Positions 28,009 to 37,112 of a DNA stretch of 64,000 nt are shown piece after piece. The notes below the pieces were generated by a model. That model ran no database searches, had not been told where the DNA came from, and worked only from the letters and a program-made list of their open reading frames with translations. This stretch comes from Ruminococcus callidus (GTDB lineage Bacteria > Bacillota > Clostridia > Oscillospirales > Ruminococcaceae). Location of the stretch: positions 1 to 64,000 of the forward strand of contig NZ_JAJFCK010000009.1 in assembly GCF_020709055.1 (NCBI RefSeq). The letters are read 5' to 3'. The translations under genes were made by a program, and so were the position numbers. The first letter of the stretch is position 1; every line of letters begins with the position of its first letter.

Positions 28009-28026
28009 AGAAAGGACGAGTACCAC

Positions 28027-29769
28027 ATGGCATTAGACGGCGCATATTTACACGCAGTACGGCAGGAGCTTCTGCCGTGGATCGACGCACGCATTGAGAA
28101 AATTCACCAGCCCACACGGGAAGAACTGATCCTCGCATTCCGCAGCCGGAGCGGCGGCGCAAAGATACTGATTTCCTGCGCTGCCGATCGGGCGAGAGTC
28201 CACCTGACGCAAATCGCTGTGGAAAACCCCAAGGCACCACCCATGTTCTGCATGCTTCTGCGGAAACGGCTGGGAAACGGCAAACTGCTGGCAATCCGGC
28301 AGGACGGGCTGGAACGTGTGCTGTACTTTGATTTCTCCTGCATCAATGAGCTGGGGGATGTGGTGCAGCTGACCCTTGCCGTGGAGATCATGGGGCGGTA
28401 CTCCAACCTCATTCTCATTGATGAAAACGGCATTGTCATCGACAGCATGAAGCGTGTGGACGCCACCATGTCCAGCAAGCGGCTGGTGCTGCCGGGGCTG
28501 CCCTATGAGATGCCGCCACGGGACGACCGTCTGAACTTCTTGGAGGCGCCGCCGGCGGAGATCCTGGCGGTGCTCTCCCAAAAGACGGGAGAACTTTCCA
28601 AGGCGCTGCTGCAAACCTTGGAGGGTGTTTCGCCGGTTTTGGTGCGGGAGTGGGCATACTATGCGGGAAAGGGACAGCCCTGCCGGGCGGAGTCCCTCAC
28701 AGACGACCAGAAAGACCGGCTCTGTTACACCATCGCCAGAACACGGGAACTGCTGGAACAGGGGAACGAGGTGTACACCATGGTCAGCACACGGGAGGGG
28801 CAGCCCAAGGACTTCTCATTCCTGCCGCTGCACCAGTACGGCGCACTGATGGTAACCAAGACCATGCCCTCCGCCTGTGCGCTGCTGGACGAATTTTTCG
28901 CCAGTCGTGACCACGCTGCACGCCTGAAACAGCGTGCCAATGATCTGTTCCACCTGCTGCTCCACGCCACCGAGCGGATTCAGCGCCGGATCGCCACCCA
29001 GTCGGCAGATCTGGAGGCGTGTGCGGAAAAGGATGACGACCGCCGAAAGGCAGACCTGATCTCCGCCAACCTCTACCGTCTGCACAAGGGCGACACAGAA
29101 GCCGTTCTGGAGGACTTCTACGAGCCGGAGTGTCCCACAGTACACATTCCGCTGGATGTCCGTCTGACGCCGCCGCAGAACGCCCAGCGCTATTATCAGG
29201 CGTATAAGAAAGCATGCACGGCGGAGAAGATCCTGACGGAGCAGATTGCCAAGGGACGGGAGGAACTGATGTATCTGGACAGCGTGCTGGATGCGCTGAG
29301 CCGTGCGGAAAATGAGAACGATCTGGAACAGCTGCGTGCGGAGCTGGCGGAGCAGGGTTATCTGCGCCTGCTGCGACGCAAGGGCAAACCGCCCAAGTCT
29401 CTGCCGCCCATGGAGTATACGGCATCGGACGGAACACGGATTCTGGTGGGACGGAATAACCGCCAGAACGACCAGCTGACTCTGAAAACCGCCAACAAAA
29501 ATGACATCTGGCTGCACACCCAGAACATCCCCGGTTCCCACGTGATTCTGGAGACCGGCGGAAAAGAGCCAACGCAGAAGGTGCTGGAAGAGGCAGCACA
29601 GCTGGCGGCGTATCATAGCAAGGCACGGGATTCGGCGCAGGTGCCGGTGGATTATTGTGCCGTGCGTTACGTGAAAAAGCCCGCCGGCGCAAAGCCGGGA
29701 ATGGTGATTTTTTCCAATCAGCATACCCTGTATGTAAAGCCGGAGCAGCAGTGTGTGACGGAGGAATAA
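28027..29769 (+). CDS. rqcH: RqcH/NFACT ribosome rescue protein
   Basis: The protein is 580 aa. RqcH binds stalled 50S subunits and recruits tRNA-Ala to add C-terminal alanine tails. The NFACT-N domain starts MALDGAYLHAV and includes IHQPTREEL. A coiled-coil and HhH middle (about 290-430) follows, then the NFACT-R domain with GRNNRQNDQLT and WLHTQNIPGSHVIL. It was formerly called fibronectin-binding protein. GAAAGGACGAG precedes the ATG. Its place beside a HEPN RNase and rRNA/tRNA methylases gives the operon a ribosome quality-control theme. Confidence 0.93.
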   Translation: MALDGAYLHAVRQELLPWIDARIEKIHQPTREELILAFRSRSGGAKILISCAADRARVHLTQIAVENPKAPPMFCMLLRKRLGNGKLLAIRQDGLERVLYFDFSCINELGDVVQLTLAVEIMGRYSNLILIDENGIVIDSMKRVDATMSSKRLVLPGLPYEMPPRDDRLNFLEAPPAEILAVLSQKTGELSKALLQTLEGVSPVLVREWAYYAGKGQPCRAESLTDDQKDRLCYTIARTRELLEQGNEVYTMVSTREGQPKDFSFLPLHQYGALMVTKTMPSACALLDEFFASRDHAARLKQRANDLFHLLLHATERIQRRIATQSADLEACAEKDDDRRKADLISANLYRLHKGDTEAVLEDFYEPECPTVHIPLDVRLTPPQNAQRYYQAYKKACTAEKILTEQIAKGREELMYLDSVLDALSRAENENDLEQLRAELAEQGYLRLLRRKGKPPKSLPPMEYTASDGTRILVGRNNRQNDQLTLKTANKNDIWLHTQNIPGSHVILETGGKEPTQKVLEEAAQLAAYHSKARDSAQVPVDYCAVRYVKKPAGAKPGMVIFSNQHTLYVKPEQQCVTEE

Positions 29770-29775
29770 AAGAGC

Positions 29776-30534
29776 ATGAAACGAGTTTGTCCGCACTGCG
29801 GTGCGCCAATGTATCGGAATGTGTGTGAATATTGTCAGATGCCAGTGGAGAACAATGTACCTGTTCCGGCAAAAAGACGAAAGCACGTCTGGCTGTGGTG
29901 CATATTGGCAGCGGTGATCCTTGTGGCTGGTGCGGTGATCGCAGCAATACGAATGGGATATATGGAAGACGCCTCTCCGAAGATCGTTGAGAATGATGCA
30001 GTGGTCTTGGAAAAAATGCAGGAGAGCGGTGTGTTTTCCGCCGGAACGTATCTGGTCGGAGAAGAGATCCCAGCAGGGGAATATGTGGTCGTTTCTGACC
30101 CGGAAGAAACGGATCATTTGTTCTATGCCGGCATCTATGCAGATCGAGAGAAAGAACAGGAACTGAGTGAGGGATGGCATGAATATTCTGCCATTGTGCA
30201 ATTGGAAGAGGGCACATATTTCAGCTTTTCGTGGGCAAATTGCTATGATATCACAAAGAACAACGTTCCCAACGATCCCACCAAGCACTCCGGCATGTTC
30301 TGTGTGGGACGGGATATCGAGCCTGGAACATATCACATTTGTCCCATGGAAAAGGAAAATCAAGATCAGTATCCGTTATATGGTGTTTACACATCGCTTG
30401 GAAGCGTTGCACCTGTGATCGTGGAGTCCGGCTGTTTGTATGACACATCGACTGGCACCGTTGTAGATTCTGTTCCCATCACGCTGAAAGAGGGGCAGTA
30501 TTTGAAATTGTATCAATGTATCATCGCAGAATAG
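29776..30534 (+). CDS. zinc-ribbon membrane protein with duplicated extracellular module
   Basis: The protein is 252 aa and I assign no function. The N-terminus is a zinc ribbon (CPHCG ... CEYC, residues 5-20), then a basic stretch and one transmembrane helix (about 37-58). The outside part repeats one module twice: SAGTYLVGEEIPAGEYVV (about 90-110) and SGMFCVGRDIEPGTYHIC (about 175-195). The V-G-x-D-I-x-x-G-x-Y pattern recurs in many uncharacterised Firmicutes surface proteins. It lies 6 bases after rqcH without a strong ribosome site, so translation is probably coupled. Confidence 0.7.
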   Translation: MKRVCPHCGAPMYRNVCEYCQMPVENNVPVPAKRRKHVWLWCILAAVILVAGAVIAAIRMGYMEDASPKIVENDAVVLEKMQESGVFSAGTYLVGEEIPAGEYVVVSDPEETDHLFYAGIYADREKEQELSEGWHEYSAIVQLEEGTYFSFSWANCYDITKNNVPNDPTKHSGMFCVGRDIEPGTYHICPMEKENQDQYPLYGVYTSLGSVAPVIVESGCLYDTSTGTVVDSVPITLKEGQYLKLYQCIIAE

Positions 30535-30545
30535 AGGGGGATTTT

Positions 30546-31070
30546 ATGACACCCATTCGTCTGACCGAATCGTTTTACCATCGGGATTGTCTGGTAGTTG
30601 CGCCGGAGCTGGTGGGGAAGCTGCTGGTGCGTCAGCTGCCGGACGGCACGCTGCTATGGGAGCGCATCGCTGAAACAGAGGCATACCGCGGGCAGGAGGA
30701 TCTGGCGTGCCACGCCTCCAAGGGGCGCACGCCGCGCACAGAGCTGCTCTATCGGGAGAGCGGTGTCATCTATGTCTATCTCTGCTACGGTATCCACTGG
30801 CTGATGAACGTCATCACCGGCGAAAAAGAACAGCCGCAGGGCGTGCTGCTTCGTGCCGGCGCAGTGCATAGCGGGCCGGCAAAGCTGACGAAGTTCCTGC
30901 AAATCGACGGGACATTCAACGGCGGCAGCTTCGTCACTAGTCCGGTGCTTTGGATTGCCGATGACGGATACCGGCCGCCTCTCCGAACCGATGTGCGGGT
31001 GGGAATTGACTACGCCGGAGAGCATTGGAAAAATATGCCGTGGCGCTGGATCGATGCCACGGAAAAATAA
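30546..31070 (+). CDS. 3-methyladenine DNA glycosylase (AAG/MPG family)
   Basis: The protein is about 174 aa. It excises alkylated and deaminated purines. The family core is seen in ETEAYRGQEDLACHASKGRTPRTE, containing the catalytic glutamate of AAG enzymes, and in YVYLCYGIHWLMNV. The ATG at 30546 follows GAGGGGG. The protein is slightly short: the C-terminal GPGKL-like segment appears as HSGPAKLTKFLQI. It is the last gene of this plus-strand run. Confidence 0.9.
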   Translation: MTPIRLTESFYHRDCLVVAPELVGKLLVRQLPDGTLLWERIAETEAYRGQEDLACHASKGRTPRTELLYRESGVIYVYLCYGIHWLMNVITGEKEQPQGVLLRAGAVHSGPAKLTKFLQIDGTFNGGSFVTSPVLWIADDGYRPPLRTDVRVGIDYAGEHWKNMPWRWIDATEK

Positions 31071-31084
31071 GCGGGAACGCAAAA

Positions 31085-31125
31085 ACGGCAGTACAGCGTT
31101 TGGCTGTACTGCCGTTTCTTTTATT
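31085..31125. terminator. bidirectional terminator between convergent operons
   Basis: A perfect 13-bp stem (31085-31097 with 31103-31115) has a GTTTG loop, A-rich sequence to the left and TTTCTTTTATTTG to the right. It can end the glycosylase transcript on the plus strand and the ispH-rpsA transcript on the minus strand. Confidence 0.93.
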
Positions 31126-31151
31126 TGTTTTCGTTACCGGAAAAGGGGAGA

Positions 31152-33107
31152 TTACTCCTCATCCTCGCCAGCGTCAGCCTCGTCATCCAGCAGTGCACGC
31201 ATAGAAATGCTGATGCGCTTGTTCGGGATGTCGATGTCGATGATCTTTACCTTGACAACGTCGCCCACGGAAACGATGTCCTTGACATTCTCAACACGCT
31301 TGTCAGCCAGCTGAGAGATGTGGATCAGACCGTCTACGCCGTCAATGATCTGTGCGAATGCACCGAACGGAGTGATGGAAACGATAGTTGCATCGATCTC
31401 GTCGCCAACCTTGTAGGTTGCCTTGAACTTCTCCCACGGATTGTCTTCCTGCTTCTTGTAGCCCAGAGAAATCCGGTTGTTCTCCTTGTCCAGATCCTTG
31501 ATGTATACTTCGATGTAGTCGCCAACCTTGACAACTTCGCTCGGATGCTTGATGCGCTTCCAGGACAGCTCGGAGATGTGAACCATACCGTCGATGCCGC
31601 CCAGATCTACGAATGCGCCGTAGCTGGTCAGGGACTTTACTTCGCCCTTGTAGGTCTTGCCGATTTCAGCAGTTTCCCAGAATGCCTCTCTTGCAGCGTC
31701 CTTCTCAGCCTTTACAACAGCCTTGATGGAGCCAACTGCTCTGCGGCGGTGTTCGTTGACTTCCAGAATGACGAAACGCTGCTTGGTCTTTACCAGCGTA
31801 TCCATCTCTGCGCCACGGGGCAGACCACTCTGAGATGCCGGAATGAATACCCGCACGCCAGCGTAAGTGATGATGACGCCGCCCTTGACAGCTGCGTTTA
31901 CAGTGCCCTCCAGAACAGTGCCCTCATCCTTTGCCTTGATGATTTCCTCAAAGCCCTTCATTTCATCGACCTTCTTCTTGGACAGGGTCACAATACCCTC
32001 CTGGTCGTTTACCTTCAGGACGATCAAATCCAGCTCGTCGCCGACCTTGACAATGTCAGCCGGCTTTACCGACGGGTCATCAGTCAGCTCGCTCAGCGGC
32101 ACATAGCCGGTGTGCTTGGTGCCAACGTTTACTGTAACTTCGGTGTTGCTTACCGCATCAACAGTACCCTTGACTTTCTCTCCTGTATGTATTTTTTTGA
32201 AGGACTGATCCAGCATTTCCTTGAAAGAAGCGCCTTCCTCCAGAGTATTTCCATCCATAATTTCAGTCATAGTTTCCTGAACCTCCTTAATGATATGTGC
32301 CGGTGTGGACGCGCCGGCCGTAATCCCGATTTTCTCGGCATTACAAAGGTCTAAAGTGTAAAGCTCATCCGAATTCTCAATATGATAAGACCTACAGTTT
32401 CTGTTGCAGACATGAAACAGCTTTACGGTATTGGAACTGTGCCTGCCGCCCACAATAATCATTAAATCTGATTTGCGGGAGAGTTTGTCCGCGTCGGACT
32501 GCCGCACCTGTGTGGCACGGCAGATTGTATTGTAAACCATAATGTTTGGGTTGTCCTTGGGAAGAACTTCTAAACACTTTTCCCATACTAATATATTATA
32601 CGTTGTTTGTGCAACAATTGCAAGTCTTTTATGCAGAAAATCAGGATTTTTTTGAAAAAGAATGTTCAGAGCTTTTTCACTTTCGAAAACAAAGCAATTG
32701 CCGTTACAATGTCCAACAATGGCTTCTACTTCCGGATGCTTTGCATCTCCGGCGATGAGGACAATGTCCCCATTTTTCGTATGTTTTTCCACAACGTCGT
32801 GGATCTTTGCCACGAAAGGACAGGTGGCATCCACATAGGGATTGCCACACGCTGCCAGCTGGTCGTAAACGCTGCGGCTGACACCGTGAGAGCGGATGAC
32901 TACGCACTCGTCCGGTTCCAGCTCGGCGATGGCGTTCACAATGCGTGCGCCGTTTTTCTTGAGGTCATCCACCACGCTCTGGTTGTGGATGATGGGACCG
33001 AGAGTGGCGACCTTGGGGTATGTTTTCAGCGCCTGATAGCACAGCTTGACGGCACGGTCTACGCCGAAGCAGAAGCCGGCGGAATCGGCGACAGTAATTT
33101 CAGCCAT
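31152..33107 (-). CDS. ispH: IspH fused to ribosomal protein S1 domains
   Basis: The protein is 651 aa. Residues 1-285 are HMBPP reductase, the last step of the MEP isoprenoid pathway; Fe-S cysteines are seen in GFCFGV (C13), DATCPFV and NTICRAT, with HPEVEAIVGH near the active site. Residues 308-636 hold four S1 RNA-binding domains (about 308-378, 394-460, 480-549, 566-636), followed by an acidic tail. Such IspH-S1 fusions are a known clostridial arrangement; whether the two halves cooperate is not understood. It is last in the cmk-plsC-ispH run; GGAGTG precedes the ATG. Confidence 0.95.
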   Translation of the reverse strand: MAEITVADSAGFCFGVDRAVKLCYQALKTYPKVATLGPIIHNQSVVDDLKKNGARIVNAIAELEPDECVVIRSHGVSRSVYDQLAACGNPYVDATCPFVAKIHDVVEKHTKNGDIVLIAGDAKHPEVEAIVGHCNGNCFVFESEKALNILFQKNPDFLHKRLAIVAQTTYNILVWEKCLEVLPKDNPNIMVYNTICRATQVRQSDADKLSRKSDLMIIVGGRHSSNTVKLFHVCNRNCRSYHIENSDELYTLDLCNAEKIGITAGASTPAHIIKEVQETMTEIMDGNTLEEGASFKEMLDQSFKKIHTGEKVKGTVDAVSNTEVTVNVGTKHTGYVPLSELTDDPSVKPADIVKVGDELDLIVLKVNDQEGIVTLSKKKVDEMKGFEEIIKAKDEGTVLEGTVNAAVKGGVIITYAGVRVFIPASQSGLPRGAEMDTLVKTKQRFVILEVNEHRRRAVGSIKAVVKAEKDAAREAFWETAEIGKTYKGEVKSLTSYGAFVDLGGIDGMVHISELSWKRIKHPSEVVKVGDYIEVYIKDLDKENNRISLGYKKQEDNPWEKFKATYKVGDEIDATIVSITPFGAFAQIIDGVDGLIHISQLADKRVENVKDIVSVGDVVKVKIIDIDIPNKRISISMRALLDDEADAGEDEE

Positions 33108-33113
33108 ATGCGA

Positions 33114-33860
33114 TCACTCCTCCGTGGTGTCGGCAGACTGCGCTGCCTTTTTTTGCGCTTCCAGAGCGGCACGCTTTTTGTCCTGTGCGATCTCGATGGA
33201 CGTGCGGTGTTTCGGCACATCGTGGAGAATGGGGAACGGCGGATTTTCCTCCACCATGGATTTGATGCTGTCCATGATGTCCTTCCGCATGGCGTGCATT
33301 TCGTGGGGATTGGAGTCAGCGTTCAGTCCGTAGTCTGCGGCATAGATGGGCTTGCCCACACGCACGCAGATCCTGCTGCGGAAGTGGAGATTGTTGGAGT
33401 CGAAGATCAGCCCGATGGGGACAACCGGTTTTCCGCTGCGTGCCGCCAGAACGCAGACGCCGCTTTTGCCTCTGCCCACCTTGCCGTCAGTGTGGCGGGT
33501 GCCCTCCGGAAAGATGGTGAGGTGGCGCCGTCTGTCCAGCCGCTTGGTGGCCTCTGAGAGCATGTCGTAGTCGGGGTGCTTGGCATCCGCTGTGGGGAAT
33601 GCGCCCATGAGCCGGATAAAGCCGCCGAAGACGGGGTTTTTGAACAGCGGTTCTTTGGCGATGAAGTTGAACGGATGGGGCGCTGCCATTGCCACCAGCA
33701 CCGGATCCAGATAGCTGCGGTGGTTGGAGGCGAAGATGACAGCGGTGCCCTTGGGGACATTTTCCCGTCCCTCAAAGGAAATGCGGTAGTAAAAGAAAAA
33801 TGCGATCCGCACCAGATAATAGGCGATGCGATAAAAGAAAAAGACAATGGGATACGGCAA
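33114..33860 (-). CDS. plsC: 1-acylglycerol-3-phosphate acyltransferase (PlsC family)
   Basis: The protein is 248 aa. It makes phosphatidate from lysophosphatidate. The catalytic NHRSYLD (HX4D) and FPEGTR motifs are intact, and the N-terminus is a membrane-associating hydrophobic stretch. The TTG start at 33860 is supported by AGGAGGTGA a few bases ahead. The Lys/Ala-rich C-terminal tail is unusual but harmless-looking. It lies between cmk and ispH-rpsA. Confidence 0.92.
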   Translation of the reverse strand: MPYPIVFFFYRIAYYLVRIAFFFYYRISFEGRENVPKGTAVIFASNHRSYLDPVLVAMAAPHPFNFIAKEPLFKNPVFGGFIRLMGAFPTADAKHPDYDMLSEATKRLDRRRHLTIFPEGTRHTDGKVGRGKSGVCVLAARSGKPVVPIGLIFDSNNLHFRSRICVRVGKPIYAADYGLNADSNPHEMHAMRKDIMDSIKSMVEENPPFPILHDVPKHRTSIEIAQDKKRAALEAQKKAAQSADTTEE

Positions 33861-33882
33861 GAAATCACCTCCTTTGGGAACG

Positions 33883-34551
33883 TCATTCCAGATCTAGTCG
33901 ATCCTCCACCAGATCCATGATCTCCTCACAAACCTCGTGGAAGCCCATGGTGGTGCTGTCGATGCGTACGGCGTCCTTGGCACACTTCAGCGGTGCGATC
34001 TTCCGGTGGGTGTCGTTGTAGTCCCGCTGCCTGATCTCCTCCAGAAGCTGTTCATAGGTGGGCGCATCGGGCTTGTCCTCCAGCTCTAAGTACCGGCGGC
34101 TGGCACGTTCCTCAGCCGATGCCGTCAGGAAGATTTTCAGATCGGCATCCGGCAGAACTACGGTGCCGATATCTCTGCCGTCCATGATGACGTTGAATTC
34201 CCGTGCGATGTCCTTTTGGGTCTCCAGCAGGAACGCCCGCACCTCCGGCAGCGCCGAGATCTCAGACGCTTTCATGGAGATTTCCGGCGTGCGGATTTTT
34301 TCGGTGACGTTGTCGCCGTTGAGGAAGATGCACTGTGTTCCGCCGAAGTACTTCAGCTCCAGGTGGCAGTCATCCTCCAGCGCCTTGAGGAACTCCTCCC
34401 GTGTGGAATACTCCAGCGAGAACAGTGCTGTCGCACGATAGAGTGCGCCGGTGTCCACGTAGACAAATCCAAGCTGAGAAGCCACTTCCCGTGCAATGCT
34501 GCTTTTGCCGGCACCGGCAGGGCCATCGATGGCAATGTTAATCGTTTTCAT
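33883..34551 (-). CDS. cmk: cytidylate kinase
   Basis: The protein is 222 aa. It phosphorylates CMP and dCMP. The P-loop IDGPAGAGKSS lies at residue 7, the CMP-binding VYVDTGALYRA follows, then MDGRDIGTVVLPDA and the lid R-rich SAEERASRRYLE. AAGGAG precedes the ATG at 34551. Confidence 0.96.
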   Translation of the reverse strand: MKTINIAIDGPAGAGKSSIAREVASQLGFVYVDTGALYRATALFSLEYSTREEFLKALEDDCHLELKYFGGTQCIFLNGDNVTEKIRTPEISMKASEISALPEVRAFLLETQKDIAREFNVIMDGRDIGTVVLPDADLKIFLTASAEERASRRYLELEDKPDAPTYEQLLEEIRQRDYNDTHRKIAPLKCAKDAVRIDSTTMGFHEVCEEIMDLVEDRLDLE

Positions 34552-34617
34552 ACTGTAAAACTCCTTATGTGTATCATCAATTTTAGAATTATGAAATGTG
34601 TGATGCAGAACGGACGC

Positions 34618-35856
34618 TCATTCCACCAGCGCCATGGATGCGCCGGCGCAGTACGCTGTGGAAAAGGCGATCTGTAAGTTGAAACCGCCGGTATAGGCGT
34701 CCACGTCCAGAATCTCGCCGGCAAAGTACAGGTGCGGACAGCGCTTGGACTCCATGGTCTTGGCGTTGACCTCCCGAACCGAGACACCGCCCCGTGTAAT
34801 GATCGCCTCGTCAATGGGGCGAAACGCACGGATGTGCAGCGGCAGCGCCTTGATACAGCTGCCAAGCGTCTGGCGCTGCACGCGTGTCAGGCTGTTTGCC
34901 TTGGTGTCCGGCGCAATGCGGCACTGCTTCAGCACCGGAAGAATCAGCTTTGCCGGCAGCAGCGCATGGAGCAGATTCCCCACATCACGGTTGGGTGCTT
35001 CGCTCAGATCACGCTGGATGCGGCGATCCAGTTTTTCCGGTGTCAGTCCCGGCTTCAGGTCGATCTCCATCCGATAGTCCTGCGGCGTGCCCTTGCGCAT
35101 CATGGCGCTTGCGCTGAGCACCAGCGGGCCGGAGATGCCAAAGTGGGTGAAGAGCATTTCGCCAAGCTCCTCAAAAACGCAGCGGTCGCCCCGATAGAGT
35201 CGGAGTGTGACGTTCCGCAGGGACAGCCCCATGGCATCCCGGCACCAGTTCTCCTCCGTCACCAGCGGGATCAGGGAGGGCATCGGCGGAACAATGGTGT
35301 GTCCTGCCGATTCCGCCAGACGATACCCGATGCCGGTGGAACCGGTCTTGGGGTAGGACATGCCGCCGGTGGCGAGCAGTGTGGTCTTGGCGTGGATCTC
35401 CATGCCGGCTGCGGTTTTTGCGCCGATGCAGGCACCGCTGCCGTCGAAGAGCAGCTGCGCTGCCTTTCCGCGCACGACAGGGATGCCGGCACGGTGCAGG
35501 GCGTGCTGAAGCGCCTGCACAATGTCCTCGGCACGGTTGCTCACGGGAAATACCCGATTGCCCCGCTCCGTTTTCAGCGGAACGCCCAGCTCCTCAAAGT
35601 ACGCCATCACATCCTGCGGCGTATAGCGGGAGAATGCGCCGTACAGAAACTTGCTGTTGCCTGCCACATTGGCGAGGAGCGTTTCCCGGTCGCACTCGTT
35701 GGTGAGATTGCACCGTCCCTTTCCGGTGATGCGAAGCTTTCGTCCGATCTGTTCGTTTTGTTCTAAAATGATGCAGCGTTTTCCGCTGCCGGCGGCGGTC
35801 AGGGCTGCAAATACGCCCGCAGGGCCGCCGCCGATGCATAAGTGGTCAGTTTCCAT
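34618..35856 (-). CDS. YhiN/HI0933-family FAD-dependent oxidoreductase
   Basis: The protein is 412 aa. The FAD-binding N-terminus reads HLCIGGGPAGVFAAL, followed by GKGRCNLTNE, a strong family motif. The C-terminus TRGGVSVREVNAKTMESK...LYFAGEILDVDAYTGGFN matches HI0933/BaiN-like flavoproteins. The substrate is unknown; BaiN-type names imply bile-acid reduction, but most members are uncharacterised and I would not assign that here. It is in the same direction and close to cmk. Confidence 0.85.
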   Translation of the reverse strand: METDHLCIGGGPAGVFAALTAAGSGKRCIILEQNEQIGRKLRITGKGRCNLTNECDRETLLANVAGNSKFLYGAFSRYTPQDVMAYFEELGVPLKTERGNRVFPVSNRAEDIVQALQHALHRAGIPVVRGKAAQLLFDGSGACIGAKTAAGMEIHAKTTLLATGGMSYPKTGSTGIGYRLAESAGHTIVPPMPSLIPLVTEENWCRDAMGLSLRNVTLRLYRGDRCVFEELGEMLFTHFGISGPLVLSASAMMRKGTPQDYRMEIDLKPGLTPEKLDRRIQRDLSEAPNRDVGNLLHALLPAKLILPVLKQCRIAPDTKANSLTRVQRQTLGSCIKALPLHIRAFRPIDEAIITRGGVSVREVNAKTMESKRCPHLYFAGEILDVDAYTGGFNLQIAFSTAYCAGASMALVE

Positions 35857-35862
35857 AGTTCC

Positions 35863-36072
35863 TCACTTTTTCCACAATTTTTTGGTACGGGCAATCATTT
35901 TTTCCCGTCTGGTTTTGGTTGCGCTGGTGTCGATCTCGTAGCCAAGGTTGTTGGGAATCAGAATGTCGCCCTCCTTTGCCTCCGGCGGGAGCTGTTCCCG
36001 CGGGACGGAAACCATGCCGTCGTCGGTTTCCAGAATGGCAAAGCGCATTTCGAAGCGGTCGATGATAATCAT
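35863..36072 (-). CDS. DUF3006 small protein
   Basis: The protein is 69 aa and begins MIIIDRFEMRFAILE, the typical DUF3006 opening; its C-terminus is basic. The family is very often encoded just after ComEC-like metallo-beta-lactamase proteins, as here (11 bases). Its function is not known. GGGGGC lies ahead of the ATG. Confidence 0.75.
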   Translation of the reverse strand: MIIIDRFEMRFAILETDDGMVSVPREQLPPEAKEGDILIPNNLGYEIDTSATKTRREKMIARTKKLWKK

Positions 36073-36083
36073 AGAATGCCCCC

Positions 36084-37112
36084 TTATTTTTCCGTGGTAA
36101 CGGTCAGCTTTGCACCGTCTGAGGAAATGCAGACGGTGCCGTTTTCGTCGGTGCGGTAGATCTGATTGCCGCAGAACTTGGAGAGCCGTGCCACAGCTTC
36201 GCTGTGGGGGTGTCCGTAGGTGTTGTCATATCCGCAGGAGATCACCGCATACTTGGGGTTGATGGCATAGAGAAAATCGTCAGTGGAGGATTCCCGGCTG
36301 CCGTGGTGACCCACTTTCAGCACGTCCGCCTTGACGTGATCCAGCGCACCGGCAGAGAGCAGATCCTTTTCCTCCGGCTTGGAGGCATCTCCGGTGAAGA
36401 AGAAGCCGTTTTCGCCGCAGGTCAGATAGGCGCAGACGGAGTAGTCGTTCAGGGAACTGTAGTCATCGCCAGGGGAGGGAATGATCTCCAGCGCAGCACT
36501 GCCCAGATCCAGCGTCTGGGATTCTGCCGGTGTCAGGGAGAGTCCGTTGGCCTCCACGCCGTCCAGAAATTTCTCATAGGTGCGTGTGGTGGGAATCTGG
36601 CTGTCCGGCACCTCCGGCACGATGATCTCCTGAATGGTGAGGTCATCGGAGCTGGCAGCATACTGCAGAACTGCCGGCATACCGCCGATGTGGTCGGCGT
36701 GGGGGTGGGTGGCGATGACATAGTCCAGCGTCTTGACGCCGTGCTCCTGCAATGCGGAGAGCACTGTATCTCCGGCGCTTGCCTCGCCGGCGTCGATGAG
36801 GACGGCAGCGGAATCGGTGAGGATCAAGGCGCTATCCCCCTGTCCAACGTCCAGATAGTAGACGGAACAGCTTCCGACGGTGGAATCGCTCTCCAGCCCG
36901 AAGGTGTCGTCCAGAGCATCATCGATGTATTGCTCGATGCCCTCCATGGCACAGCCGGTTGCGGAGCAGGTGATGACCAGCGCACTCAGGAGCGCCGTGA
37001 TTTTTTGGATGTACTTTTTTTGGTGTTTCGTGGGGATGCGCCTCCTTTGGAAGAATGAGGTTTTCCGGATTTTCCGCCGCGCTGGGCGGGGGCATCCGGC
37101 GCCACCAGACAA
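36084..37112 (-). CDS. ComEC/Rec2-like metallo-beta-lactamase-fold protein, probable lipoprotein
   Basis: The hydrolase part has YLDVGQGDSALI, the metal-binding THPHADHIGG, FTGDAS, and KVGHHGSRESS, as in the C-terminal nuclease-like domain of ComEC but without its channel. An N-terminal hydrophobic stretch ends SATGC, a plausible lipobox, placing the enzyme outside the membrane. The start is unsettled. The only canonical in-frame start is the TTG at 37112, inside the end of the YgiQ gene and without a clear ribosome site. A good AAAGGAGG lies at 37048-37041, but only ATC (37037) or ACG (37031) follow it in frame. Confidence 0.78.
   Translation of the reverse strand: MSGGAGCPRPARRKIRKTSFFQRRRIPTKHQKKYIQKITALLSALVITCSATGCAMEGIEQYIDDALDDTFGLESDSTVGSCSVYYLDVGQGDSALILTDSAAVLIDAGEASAGDTVLSALQEHGVKTLDYVIATHPHADHIGGMPAVLQYAASSDDLTIQEIIVPEVPDSQIPTTRTYEKFLDGVEANGLSLTPAESQTLDLGSAALEIIPSPGDDYSSLNDYSVCAYLTCGENGFFFTGDASKPEEKDLLSAGALDHVKADVLKVGHHGSRESSTDDFLYAINPKYAVISCGYDNTYGHPHSEAVARLSKFCGNQIYRTDENGTVCISSDGAKLTVTTEK

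Noticed and set aside
34618..35856. Bile-acid reductase (BaiN) assignment for the YhiN-like flavoprotein
   Set aside because: The family is broad and mostly uncharacterised, and no bile-acid operon genes are nearby.
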